Source: Candidatus Aminicenantes bacterium UBA1061
GTDB taxonomy: Bacteria; Acidobacteriota; Aminicenantia; Aminicenantales; Saccharicenantaceae
Direction of reading: 5' to 3'
NCBI GenBank assembly: GCA_002316315.1
Contig: DCDG01000023.1
Location: 162,948 to 226,947 of the forward strand
DNA length: 64,000 nt
The position numbers and the translations under genes were made by a program. Below are positions 54,939-63,809 of the stretch, piece by piece. Under the pieces are notes generated by a model. The model did not search any database, was not told the DNA's origin, and saw nothing but the letters and a program-made list of their open reading frames with translations. Every line of letters starts with the position of its first letter. Positions within the stretch are counted from its first letter, which is position 1.

Positions 54939-56249
54939 TTAAGGACACTGGATAACGCTTTGAGCCCAGAGGCAGCCTCCACAAACAGGAAAAGTATTAC
55001 CCGCGCAGTCCTCTTCATTTTTCTCCAGATAAGAGCAGCCGCCGCAGATATGGCAGGGAGAATAATCAAACAGGAAAACTTTCTCTCGAAAATCGTCGTA
55101 TTCCTGAGAAGACCAGATGACCGAGAGTGACTGCAGGTTTAAATCACCAGGAAGATAAGCCCTGATTTTCCGTTCCAGTCCATAGAGATAGGTCGTATGG
55201 TTATGCAGTAGGGCCAGGCAGGGCGCAACCTGCCCATCCCAGCGAATAAAAGACATGCCTTCATTAATAAAGCGGCAGTAGCGGCTGGGGGCACTGATCG
55301 GCCTGTCAATTAAAAATAAACTTTCATAACCTCGGAGAAGATGGAAAATCGGCTCCTGGGTCAGATAATTTATGTCCAGACGGGGCAGGCTGATTTTCGG
55401 TTTGCCACTCGAACCGGTAAAAGTCTCGCCGGTCAGGGCCAGAGGGCAGACCATCTGCCTTTCCATGTCTTCGGTATAAGGTAGAACATTAGTAAGCAGC
55501 AGGGAGTCAGCCCCGGTCGCCTCAATTAGCTTCTCTATATTCTTTAATTCATTGATGTTTTCCCTCATGATCACAAAGGAAATACCCAGACTGAATGGTT
55601 TGTTCTGTGCGACCGCCAGATCGCGGACTCTTTGCACATTCCTGAGGACCAGATTAAAACTAGCTCCGCGGCGAATATCATTAAAGCTGGTTTCGCTGCT
55701 GCCATCAAAAGATACCCACAGGCGGTCAAGCCCAGCCTCCAGAAGGGACCCGGCCATAGTTTCATCCAGTAGAGTGCCGTTGGTGGTTAGCTCGATTGAG
55801 GCCGAAGAAGCCGTCTTTAGCCTTTCCACTATCCAGGCAATATCCCGATGAACCAGAGGTTCGCCAAAGCCGGCCAGCATAATCGACTGTAAAAAAGGAA
55901 AATCCTTAAGTTCGGAAGACACTTTCTTTACCAGCTCGCGGCTGATAAATCCTGGTGCTTCTGACCAGGTGTGGCGAATACAGGTCTGGCAGGACAGATT
56001 GCAGGCCGTAGTCGGTTCAAGATAAAGGCGGCGCAGAGCATGAAGATTGGGTTCAAGTCGCACCTGACCGAATTCCTTTACCAGGTGCAGGCTGGCTCCG
56101 GGCGCAGCTCCCAGCTGAGCCAGTATCTCTGGAGGCAACGACAGACGACCCGCTTTGTCAACTTTTACTTCAACCTTATATAAATTATTCTGAGGCTCGG
56201 CAGGAATCTTATTCTCTACTTTAAGGTCTTTAAGATTTTTCATTTTCAA
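54939..56249 (-). CDS. Radical SAM/SPASM protein with N-terminal AbrB-like domain
   Basis: 436 residues. Residues about 25-68 (YKVEVKVDKAGRLSLPPEIL, then LVKEFGQVRLEP) form a SpoVT/AbrB-type swapped-hairpin domain. The radical SAM motif CNLSCQTC follows at Cys83, Cys87 and Cys90. The C-terminal region is Cys-rich (CHICGGC, DCAGNTFPVCGGCLW), consistent with a SPASM domain holding extra Fe-S clusters. The fusion recalls maturases reported beside tungsten aldehyde oxidoreductases, but no such oxidoreductase or peptide substrate gene lies nearby. Function therefore unknown; modification of a peptide or cofactor is inferred. Confidence 0.8.
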   Translation of the reverse strand: MKMKNLKDLKVENKIPAEPQNNLYKVEVKVDKAGRLSLPPEILAQLGAAPGASLHLVKEFGQVRLEPNLHALRRLYLEPTTACNLSCQTCIRHTWSEAPGFISRELVKKVSSELKDFPFLQSIMLAGFGEPLVHRDIAWIVERLKTASSASIELTTNGTLLDETMAGSLLEAGLDRLWVSFDGSSETSFNDIRRGASFNLVLRNVQRVRDLAVAQNKPFSLGISFVIMRENINELKNIEKLIEATGADSLLLTNVLPYTEDMERQMVCPLALTGETFTGSSGKPKISLPRLDINYLTQEPIFHLLRGYESLFLIDRPISAPSRYCRFINEGMSFIRWDGQVAPCLALLHNHTTYLYGLERKIRAYLPGDLNLQSLSVIWSSQEYDDFREKVFLFDYSPCHICGGCSYLEKNEEDCAGNTFPVCGGCLWAQSVIQCP

Positions 56250-56378
56250 CTTTCAGGCTGGCTGCTTCCGGTCAACCTCTTTACCAGCTGGAGTCGTAGA
56301 CCAGAGCAAAAACCACAAATTACTCTTTCTTTTATATTTTACAGGAAAAAAGGCAGGCAGTAACTATCTCTAAAATTC

Positions 56379-57317
56379 TCAGGTTTTGAAAATCTCATAA
56401 AAATAGGAACTGAGGCGGCCAATAAAAATCTTGGCTGACCCTGGCCCGATCCAGGTGTGGACCAGAACGGTTATGATGTAATCTCCACTCGGGGTAAAAA
56501 CTATGCCGGCATCGTGGCAGACTTCTTTTTCTAATCCAGTTTTATGAGCTACCGTTATTTCCTTAGGCAAATAACGCGGCAGGCGGTCATTTATTTTCTG
56601 CCTTTTGAGCACAGCCAGGCACCTTTCAGAAATTTCGGCGTTAAAGCAGCGATGGTGATAAATTCTGTCGAGGAGGCCAGTCATTTCAGCCGCCGTGGTA
56701 TAATTTTCTATTCCCTGATCGCGAGCAGCAAAATCTATCATCTTGCGGTTTAATCTGGTCTTCTCGAGCCCAAGCTCCTCAAAGACCTGATTGATATAAT
56801 CAAAACCAAGCCGATCAATCAGTATGTTACAGGCAATATTATCACTTTCTGTCACCATATAATCTATTAGCTGGGAATAAGTGAAAGACCGGCCGTTTCT
56901 CATTCGGCGCAGAATACCTGACCCACCAACCCGATCCTCGCGCCTAAGAACATGCTTCTCAGATAAATCAAGTCGCCCTTCCTCAACCGCTTTGAAACAG
57001 GTTACCAGGATGGGAATCTTAACCAGGCTGGCCGCCGGGAAAGGTTGATCTTCATTATGGATAAAGGTCCAGCCTGTTTCCAGATCTTCGACCACAATTC
57101 CCGCCTGGCCTTTAAGATTTGAAATTCTCTTCAAAATATTATCGGAATTAGCCTCCCATCGCATCTGCCTCTGGCTATTCAGACTAAGCCTTTCTTCTGG
57201 AGTGAGTATTTTTAAGCTGGCTGAAGATCGAACTGCGCCCAGAGTCATCATTAAGGGAAGTGCAATGATCATAAGCCGCCCCAAGCGGGCCGTTCTGCTA
57301 TGGATCTTTATCCTCAT
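56379..57317 (-). CDS. Class A beta-lactamase-fold serine hydrolase without the deacylating Glu
   Basis: 312 residues with a signal peptide (about 1-33). The fold motifs are Ser97-Leu-Val-Lys100, SDN (158-160) and KTG (259-261). In true class A enzymes the omega loop carries Glu166 two residues after a conserved RLDR; here the loop reads RLNRKMIDFAARDQGIENYTT, with no Glu at that place. The protein is thus more likely a penicillin-binding peptidase or lactam sensor than a lactamase. Glu204 later in the loop could compensate, so activity should not be excluded. Confidence 0.8.
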   Translation of the reverse strand: MRIKIHSRTARLGRLMIIALPLMMTLGAVRSSASLKILTPEERLSLNSQRQMRWEANSDNILKRISNLKGQAGIVVEDLETGWTFIHNEDQPFPAASLVKIPILVTCFKAVEEGRLDLSEKHVLRREDRVGGSGILRRMRNGRSFTYSQLIDYMVTESDNIACNILIDRLGFDYINQVFEELGLEKTRLNRKMIDFAARDQGIENYTTAAEMTGLLDRIYHHRCFNAEISERCLAVLKRQKINDRLPRYLPKEITVAHKTGLEKEVCHDAGIVFTPSGDYIITVLVHTWIGPGSAKIFIGRLSSYFYEIFKT

Positions 57318-57419
57318 CAGACAATTCCTTTAATGACCTTTAATTCTTTTTTGTTTTAATTTATATAAAGAAAGCCCCTTGATGTCAACCTGCATTTTTT
57401 CAGGCATTATCATTTAAGG

Positions 57420-57449
57420 TTGAACTAAAAGGCAACCTGATGATACAAT
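57420..57449 (+). promoter_or_regulatory. Promoter of the OmpA-family gene
   Basis: TTGAAC (57420-57425), 18 bases, then TACAAT (57444-57449). Each box matches the consensus at five of six positions. The leader is about 28 bases. Confidence 0.55.
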
Positions 57450-57483
57450 CAAGGTCAGCTTCTGATTGGAGGGCAGGCACAAA

Positions 57484-58896
57484 ATGAAAAGAAAGAAAAT
57501 ATTTATTGCTTTTATCCTCTGTTTGTTCGGCTTGAGCCAGGCTTACGGGCAGGTTAATTTAAAAGCCTTAACCCTGCCTGAAGGTAAAAAAATTGAAGTC
57601 AGCTTTAGCAAAACTAACCGGGCACCGGAGCGGGCCTCCATGTTAGCCAGGCTTAATTATGAAAAGGGAATAGCTTCAGTTGAGCTGAGCTTTGAGCATC
57701 TGGAACCAGCTATTTTATTTGCCGGCGATATCTCCACTTATGTTCTCTGGGCAATGGGACCAGACGGCATAGTCGAAAATCTAGGAGAAATCATTGTTGA
57801 TAAAAGAGACTGCTCGGGCTCACAGAAATTCTATGTCAACCGGAAAATACTGGCTCTAATGGTTACAGCCGAACCGTATTCATCAGTCAGCCGGCCAACC
57901 AATCTGGTACTTTTTGTTAATGCCGAATCGGGAGAGAAGGGTGTTCAGATTGCCCCTTTTACCTACAACGATTTTTCCACCGCTGCCCGCCCGGCCCTGG
58001 ATAGCATTGCCAGTATTCAGTATATAAGCAACGTTCCTGTAGCCCTAAAGCAGGCAGAAAGGACTCTTGAATTTGCCACCAAAGTTGGTGCGGAGCAGGT
58101 CAACCCTAAAGCTATCAATCAGGCAAATGAAGCCCTGGCCAAAGCCCGGAAACAGAAAGATAAAAAAATGGCGGCCGACGGCGCTCGTATTGCCACTCAA
58201 TTTGCTGCTCAGGCCATTAATGAAACCATTAAACTGCAGGAAGAAAAGGCGGCAGCCGAAGCTGAGGCCAAAAGGCAGGTAGAAAAGGCCGCTCTGGAAC
58301 AACGTGCCTCTCAGGCCGAAAGTGAAGCCCAGCAATTGGCTCGCCAGCTGGAAGAAATCAAAGCCGAGCGGGCCGCCCTGGCCCGGGAAACCGAGCAGTT
58401 AGCTGCCCAAACCCGGCAGCTGGCCGCCGAACGTGACCAGCTGGCTCTGGAAAGAGAGATGATTCAGAAGGAAAGAGACGAACTGGCTGGCAAACTGAAA
58501 TCAGCTCTATCTACCGTGGCTGAAACGACTGACACTGCCCGGGGATTGATGGTCAATCTGGCTGGGGTCCTGTTCGATGTTAATAAAGCCACGCTCAAGC
58601 CTGAATCGCAGCTTAAATTAGCCAAGCTGGCTGGTATTTTAATGGTCTTCCCGGACATCAAGCTCAGTATTGAAGGTCATACTGATGCCACGGGATCAGA
58701 GGAATTAAATCTTAAACTATCAACTGACCGGGCCAGAACTGTCTACGAATTTTTGATGTCCCAGGGAGTATCAACCGACAGGATGAAATATCAGGGATTT
58801 GGGTCCAGCCGACCGGTGGCACCCAATGACAATGAAACTAACCGGGCTAAGAACCGACGGGTGGAAGTGGTTGTTCTTAAAGAACCTGAAAGTTGA
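57484..58896 (+). CDS. OmpA-family protein with coiled coil
   Basis: 470 residues from ATG 57484, chosen because GGAGGG (57468-57473) is ten bases upstream. A signal peptide ends at QAYGQ. Residues about 25-170 are a beta-rich domain not recognised. Residues about 225-345 are an Ala/Glu/Lys/Arg coiled coil. The C-terminal OmpA domain (VLFDVNKATLKPESQLKLAK, IEGHTDATGS, NRAKNRRVEVVVL) binds peptidoglycan non-covalently. It would tether the outer envelope to the wall. Confidence 0.9.
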   Translation: MKRKKIFIAFILCLFGLSQAYGQVNLKALTLPEGKKIEVSFSKTNRAPERASMLARLNYEKGIASVELSFEHLEPAILFAGDISTYVLWAMGPDGIVENLGEIIVDKRDCSGSQKFYVNRKILALMVTAEPYSSVSRPTNLVLFVNAESGEKGVQIAPFTYNDFSTAARPALDSIASIQYISNVPVALKQAERTLEFATKVGAEQVNPKAINQANEALAKARKQKDKKMAADGARIATQFAAQAINETIKLQEEKAAAEAEAKRQVEKAALEQRASQAESEAQQLARQLEEIKAERAALARETEQLAAQTRQLAAERDQLALEREMIQKERDELAGKLKSALSTVAETTDTARGLMVNLAGVLFDVNKATLKPESQLKLAKLAGILMVFPDIKLSIEGHTDATGSEELNLKLSTDRARTVYEFLMSQGVSTDRMKYQGFGSSRPVAPNDNETNRAKNRRVEVVVLKEPES

Positions 58897-58900
58897 ATCA

Positions 58901-59569
58901 TCACTTTTTTTCCAGAAGATAGATAAACATCAGCCACAGGCAGAGAATAAGAAGTGCAGAATATATGCGCAGGGAATTAGAGACAGTCAGGATATTAAAC
59001 AGGCCATGAATCGAGGCGGCCAGAAAAAGGCCAAGCAGAGCAGCCGGGACTTCTGACCGGCCCCGGGTTCTGGCCCTGACCACCAGATAGCCCCAGATCG
59101 AGGAAAAAATGGAATGAGTGAGTGGAGAAACCAGCGCCCGGCCAAAATAAGCGGCACCGCTCATCAGTGGCAAATAGCCAAGATTCTCAAAGCTGGCAAA
59201 ACCAATAGCCAGGGAAGCGGCATAAACCACTCCGTCAGCCGGTTCGTCCAGGTCATAGTTCTTTAAAATAAAAAGGGCAAAAGGCAAAAACTTAAAAAAC
59301 TCTTCTAATGGTCCTACCACACCCAGCGAGTAAAGGGCAATGTGGCGGAAATTGCCCCGGGCGACCACCAGGTTAAAGCCAGCTGGTAAGCCAATTGAAG
59401 GCAGCAGTCGGTAAGTTAAAAAACAGAGAAAACCAAAGAAAAAGCCCAGGAGAAAGGCCGCCAGCAGATTGATTAGCGGTTCGGGCTGTTTTCTATCCTT
59501 ATAATAAAAATAAGCCAGCCAGAAGATGGCTGGAGCAATGATGCTGGCCGCCAACTTCCATAAAATCAT
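58901..59569 (-). CDS. PrsW-family intramembrane metalloprotease
   Basis: 222 residues, about seven hydrophobic segments. GPLEEFFKFLPF (EExxK), GFASFENLGYL (FxxxEN) and THSIFSSIWGY (His motif) are the PrsW landmarks. PrsW of Bacillus cleaves an anti-sigma factor; no sigma/anti-sigma pair is nearby here, so the substrate is unknown. It converges with the OmpA-family gene, only four bases apart. Confidence 0.88.
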   Translation of the reverse strand: MILWKLAASIIAPAIFWLAYFYYKDRKQPEPLINLLAAFLLGFFFGFLCFLTYRLLPSIGLPAGFNLVVARGNFRHIALYSLGVVGPLEEFFKFLPFALFILKNYDLDEPADGVVYAASLAIGFASFENLGYLPLMSGAAYFGRALVSPLTHSIFSSIWGYLVVRARTRGRSEVPAALLGLFLAASIHGLFNILTVSNSLRIYSALLILCLWLMFIYLLEKK

Positions 59570-59742
59570 TAACCTCTGATCACTCCGGTTTCGCCTGGCC
59601 TGAGAGGTATTATGCTGCTCATGTTATTCATGTCATTGAATAATTTTGTTTTGCCTAAATTAACCAATCAGGTAGCAACTGTCAAGCAAAAAACTCCCAC
59701 CCTTTAAGAGAAGGAAGCGTCAGACAATTTTATGACCTGAAG

Positions 59743-60990
59743 TTAAATGTCCGTTCGGCCAACAGCTGACATAAATTTATTCAGCTCTTGATGAGGCTGA
59801 GACAGGTCTGGAATAGCCAAGCCGGATTTGATCAAATAAAGGTTTATAAATATTTTGTTTTTTAAATAGACATAACCGTTAACCGTCTCGCTACCAGCCA
59901 CCTCACCCTCATTAATTTTTAAAATCACTTCTTTACCCAGCAGCCGGTTCTTAAGATATTGAATCGTTTCGTCTTTTTTTATAGTCTTAATTCCCAGGAA
60001 TTTTACCTTTAAACCAGTGTTGAGCAGAATAGTCTGATCATCTATAATTCCAACCACTTTGTAGAGCCTGGGTCCTTTGAGATTAAACTGCCCTGGATCA
60101 ACTTGAGGCTTTTCATCTTTTATCGAAGGAACATAACCGGCATCAAATTTAATATCCTTATTCCCGATTTGCTCGATAATTTTAATATCCGGGTGTAACC
60201 CGGGAAGTGAATTGGCCAGGCCAAGCTTTTCTTTTATCAGGTCTATAAAGCTGGGATTAATCTCATAACCAAAAGCTTTTCTACCCAGTTCCAGAGCAAC
60301 CTTTACTGTTGTCCCGCTACCCAGAAATGGATCTAAAACAGTATCATCAACAAATGAAAACATTCTGATCAGTCTTCGAGGCAATTCGTCTGGAAACATG
60401 GCCTCATGATCCAGTTGTTTTGCTCCTTTAAAAACCCAGTGCCCGGCGAAATATTGTTTCCACTCTTTTTTGGTCAGTCTGGAAGCTTCTTTTATTTCTT
60501 TAGAGACCTGTTTATTTTTGCCAGGCTTTTTAAATATATGAATATATTCATAATCAAGCTCCACAATTCCGTTCGGAGGATAAGGGAACGATCCCATAAC
60601 AGTCGCTCCCCCGCTGGTGTTCATCGTGGTTTTCTTCTGCCAGATAATTGAACCCATAAAATCAAAGCCAATTTTCTCACACTGGGAAATTATCTCGGCA
60701 TGAAGGGGTATAACCTTATACCGGCCATAGATTATAGCCCGAGCAAATTGATCCCCGATGTTGACACAAAGCCTCGAACCTGGCCTTAAAATCCTAAAGC
60801 ACTCCTGCCAGACAAGATACAAAGAGCACAAGTATTCATGAAGGCTTTGGCCATAGCCAATCTGACCCGGCATTCCATAATCTTTTAAGTGCCAGTAAGG
60901 TGGAGAGGTGACAACTAAGTCAATTTGGGAGTCGCCAATTTCGCTCATCGAGCGGCTATCGCCAAGAATAACAGTTGCTTGATTTGGCAT
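59743..60990 (-). CDS. Site-specific DNA methyltransferase with SNase-like C-terminal domain
   Basis: 415 residues. The catalytic motif TSPPY (29-32 for SPPY) precedes the SAM motif DPFLGSGTTVKVALELG (220-236), the order of class beta amino-methyltransferases (N4-cytosine or N6-adenine). Residues about 305-410 are an added domain: VKFLGIKTIKK, LLGKEVILKI, NGYVYLKNKIFINLYLIKSG, resembling the staphylococcal nuclease OB fold. The catalytic Arg/Glu/Arg of that fold are not evident, so it may only bind DNA. No restriction endonuclease gene is adjacent, so the enzyme may be solitary. Confidence 0.85.
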   Translation of the reverse strand: MPNQATVILGDSRSMSEIGDSQIDLVVTSPPYWHLKDYGMPGQIGYGQSLHEYLCSLYLVWQECFRILRPGSRLCVNIGDQFARAIIYGRYKVIPLHAEIISQCEKIGFDFMGSIIWQKKTTMNTSGGATVMGSFPYPPNGIVELDYEYIHIFKKPGKNKQVSKEIKEASRLTKKEWKQYFAGHWVFKGAKQLDHEAMFPDELPRRLIRMFSFVDDTVLDPFLGSGTTVKVALELGRKAFGYEINPSFIDLIKEKLGLANSLPGLHPDIKIIEQIGNKDIKFDAGYVPSIKDEKPQVDPGQFNLKGPRLYKVVGIIDDQTILLNTGLKVKFLGIKTIKKDETIQYLKNRLLGKEVILKINEGEVAGSETVNGYVYLKNKIFINLYLIKSGLAIPDLSQPHQELNKFMSAVGRTDI

Positions 60991-61035
60991 TTTCCTCTCC
61001 TGATTTTAATCGATTTTCGAGGGTTAATAAAGCCC

Positions 61036-61269
61036 AGGAATGAAGAGAAGGAAAAGAGTGATATTGACCTTTTTATCGTGGGAAAAATTGAGGAGAACCA
61101 ACTCCACCAACTACTATCTGATATCGAGAAAGAAATTGGTCGAGAAATAAACTATACCCTGATGACGAAAAAAGAATTCATGGCAAGAAAGGCCAGAGGA
61201 GATGGCTTCCTCCAGCGATTTATAGGTGAAGAAAAGTTAGTCTTAAAAGATAACCTGGATGTCTGTTGA
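61036..61269 (+). pseudogene. 5'-truncated MNT-type nucleotidyltransferase
   Basis: The frame RNEEKEKSDIDLFIVGKIEE, then IEKEIGREINYTLMTKKEF, is the nucleotidyltransferase (MNT) core after its GS motif. The Gly-Ser nucleotide-binding strand and everything before it are missing: upstream in the same frame is only the divergent start region of the methyltransferase. The 3' end overlaps the following HEPN frame by 11 bases (61259-61269), the usual layout of MNT/HEPN pairs. Confidence 0.72.
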
Positions 61270-61687
61270 TGAACTTATTAAAGAGGGAAGCATCTATCCA
61301 TTCAAAGCAACTCATGGCGAGATAGAGAGAGCGATGGAAATCGCCTGGCGCGATCTGAGCCTGGCCGAATGACTTGTCGCAGAGAATCTGAATTGGTGCT
61401 TTTCTATCGCCTGCCATGCTATCTTCCAGGCTTGCCGGGCTTATATGTTTCACCTGAGATATCGGCCGGCCAACTCAGAAGCAAACAAGGCTACCTTCAG
61501 GTTCATGCAAATTGTTATGGAAAACCCATTTAAGAAATCCATTTCCTATTTTGATCAAGCCAGGAAAAAGCGTCACCTTACTCTATACGATGACGCTGGG
61601 GTAATCAATGAAAAAGAAGCAGAAGAATTGCTCAAACGAGCCAGAAAATTTCTGGAACATACAGAAAGCAAGCTAAAGCAGAAATAG
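61259..61687 (+). pseudogene. HEPN-domain gene interrupted by an in-frame stop
   Basis: 142 codons in one frame with a single TGA at 61370-61372. Before it: MSVDELIKEGSIYPF and AMEIAWRDLSLAE. After it: LVAENLNWCFSIACHAIFQACRAY, then KKRHLTLYDDAGVINEKEAEELLKRARKFLE, typical of HEPN proteins including the basic-His region. In the MNT/HEPN systems HEPN is an RNase toxin and MNT its antidote by AMPylation. Loss of both proteins argues for a dead module, unless a downstream start still gives an 80-residue fragment. Confidence 0.7.
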
Positions 61688-61944
61688 ACGCAGCTATCGG
61701 GATAGTCTCTTTTCCTTTATATAGATCGGTTAAATTGGCATTTAATATCCGATTTGACAGTAGCCTATTATTCCTGATAGGGAGCCTGGCAAAGATTCCC
61801 AGATATGGGGATATGAGCAATGAAAAGGCGTCAAAGAAGGCGGCAACGCAGTCAACCGGGTTACTGGCCTCTTTAAAAAGCTAATCGAGGCCTGTGCGAC
61901 CGATATTGACAGGGAGGCAGAGAAGCTGCAAAATCTTTAATATC
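61688..61944. other. Remnant-rich spacer, no intact gene
   Basis: Frames here are short and overlap. One (about 61829-61940) ends in a protein-like stretch (FKKLIEACATDIDREAEKLQ) with a TAA at 61938-61940, but its upstream part is broken by a TGA and has no start. It is probably the tail of another decayed gene. Confidence 0.4.
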
Positions 61945-62280
61945 TTGTATACCGAAGAAGATTTCCGCACTTTTGTTAACAAATTCACCTGGATCTTTGC
62001 CAAAACTTATGCTAACCGGGCACCGCATGAATATGTAGCCCTGTCAAAAGTTGGGACTGAGCACCAGCTCGAATTTATTAAAGCGGCTCAATTCATCCGA
62101 GAGGCCGGCTTTAAGGCCCTTTATTACAACCGCCCCAACTTTTATTACATTCTGGACGGCAATTACTACTGGACGATGGATGACCGGGTCGAAGATACAA
62201 ATTTGATTAATAGAGCAAAATTGTCTGATTATGAATTGATTGCTGGCCACTGGCGATGGAAAGGCCAGAAGCAAGATTGA
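61945..62280 (+). CDS. Conserved small protein of unknown function
   Basis: About 111 residues. Recognisable conserved elements are RTFVNKFTWIFAKTYANRAPHEYV, then QFIREAGF and YYILDGNYYWTMDDRVEDTNLINRAK. This aromatic-rich pattern recurs in an uncharacterised family found in accessory regions and near DNA methyltransferases. The start is uncertain: TTG 61945 gives the family-like N-terminus, while GTG 61894 would add an Arg-rich stretch overlapping a decayed frame. No good ribosome site for either. Confidence 0.65.
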   Translation: MYTEEDFRTFVNKFTWIFAKTYANRAPHEYVALSKVGTEHQLEFIKAAQFIREAGFKALYYNRPNFYYILDGNYYWTMDDRVEDTNLINRAKLSDYELIAGHWRWKGQKQD

Positions 62281-62363
62281 GAAATTAAATCGACTGAAGG
62301 CGGAATGATTGGCCACAGCGAAAGTAGCAGCCTCCCGCCTACTTGGAATATAATAAAGACAAT

Positions 62364-63797
62364 ATGAAACAAGGAAAAGACCTATTTAAATTTTCACCGC
62401 TTTATACTGATCTTTATCAGCTGGCCATGGGGCAAGCCTACTTTCTGGACGGCTCCGCCGACCAACCAGCTGTCTTTGATTATTTTTTCCGCACCATTCC
62501 TTTTGGTGGGAGCTATGTGATTTTCGCCGGGCTGGAACCACTTCTTCAGGCCCTCGAAAACCTGCACTTTTCTGACGAAGACCTTGATTATCTCCAACAG
62601 CTGCATTTCCGTCAGGACTTTCTTGACTACCTTAGAGATTTCCGCTTTACAGCCAGCGTCTTTTCCATGAAGGAAGGCGATGTGGTTTTTCCCCTTGAAC
62701 CGATCATTCGAGTCGAGGGCAAGCTGCTTGAAGTTCAGTTAATCGAAACGCTTCTCCTTAACCTTGTTAATTATCAGAGTCTCATTGCTACCAAGGCATC
62801 ACGCATGCGGCTGGCAGCTGGCGAGCGGGTGCTGAGCGACTTTGGCCTGCGGCGAGCACCTGCTCAGGGTGGTATTCTGGCTTCACGTTCAGCCATTATC
62901 GGTGGTTTTAACAGCACTTCCAATGTCGAGGCGGCCAGAATGTTTGACCTCGAGCCAGCCGGAACCATGGCTCATTCACTGATTGAAAGCCATGGCGACG
63001 AACTGCAGGCATTCATAAAGTTTGTGGAGGCCAATCCGCAGCGGGCCATTCTGCTGGTTGATACTTATGACACCCTGCGCAGCGGCTTACCCAATGCCAT
63101 TAAAGCTGCCCGCGAGCTTGAAAAACGCGGTCTGAAACTTCAGGGTATCCGCCTCGACAGTGGCGACCTGGCTTATCTCTCTAAAAAAGCCAGACAGATG
63201 CTGGATGCGGCTGGGCTTAAAGAAGTAAAAATTGTAGCTTCCAACCTGCTGGATGAGCTGGTTATCAGAAGCCTTATCGAACAGGAAGCACCCATTGATA
63301 TTTTTGGGGTCGGAACAAGACTCGTGACCGGTGCACCTGATGCAGCTCTGGATGGTGTTTACAAGCTGGCTGTTTTTAAGGGCCAGCCGAGAATGAAACT
63401 TTCTGACAATGTGACCAAGACCACTCTGCCTGGCCGAAAACAGGTGGCCCGATTCAGCGATGAAGAGGGATGCTTTGTCGCTGATGCTATTCATCTCGCC
63501 GAAGAAGATTTACCGCCAGAGATGTTTCACCCTTTTGAACCAGAAAAATTCCTCAACCTGAGCCGGTATCGAGATGAAGAGCTCCTGAGCAAAGTCATGG
63601 AAAAAGGGAAAAAGCTGGAGGTTGAAAACAAGGTGGCCAGGATAGCTGCTTACAGTCGAGAGCGACTCTCACATCTTCCACCGGAGCATAAAAGATTTGA
63701 ATATCCGCATATTTACAAAGTTGGCCTGAGTCCGAAACTCCTGGCCAGACGTAACAGTTTAATCCGCCGCTACCGGCAGAATTTTGAAGAAAGTTGA
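62364..63797 (+). CDS. pncB: Nicotinate phosphoribosyltransferase
   Basis: 477 residues from ATG 62364 (an upstream TTG at 62343 is less likely). FSPLYTDLYQLAMGQAYF, SDFGLRRAPAQGG, GTMAHSLIESHGDE (His region phosphorylated by ATP) and GIRLDSGDLAYLSKKAR are family landmarks. It converts nicotinate and PRPP to nicotinate mononucleotide for NAD salvage. No Shine-Dalgarno is visible, and a perfect TATAAT lies only nine bases before the ATG (62349-62354), so a leaderless transcript is possible. It is followed 12 bases later by pncA. Confidence 0.93.
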   Translation: MKQGKDLFKFSPLYTDLYQLAMGQAYFLDGSADQPAVFDYFFRTIPFGGSYVIFAGLEPLLQALENLHFSDEDLDYLQQLHFRQDFLDYLRDFRFTASVFSMKEGDVVFPLEPIIRVEGKLLEVQLIETLLLNLVNYQSLIATKASRMRLAAGERVLSDFGLRRAPAQGGILASRSAIIGGFNSTSNVEAARMFDLEPAGTMAHSLIESHGDELQAFIKFVEANPQRAILLVDTYDTLRSGLPNAIKAARELEKRGLKLQGIRLDSGDLAYLSKKARQMLDAAGLKEVKIVASNLLDELVIRSLIEQEAPIDIFGVGTRLVTGAPDAALDGVYKLAVFKGQPRMKLSDNVTKTTLPGRKQVARFSDEEGCFVADAIHLAEEDLPPEMFHPFEPEKFLNLSRYRDEELLSKVMEKGKKLEVENKVARIAAYSRERLSHLPPEHKRFEYPHIYKVGLSPKLLARRNSLIRRYRQNFEES

Positions 63798-63809
63798 AAG
63801 GAAGCTGAG

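Noticed and set aside
20800..61687. Stop-codon recoding suggested by in-frame TAG (21292, 49554) and TGA (61370)
   Set aside because: All three sites are in genes that otherwise look truncated or accessory, and intact genes in the window end normally with TAG and TGA. Simple decay explains them.
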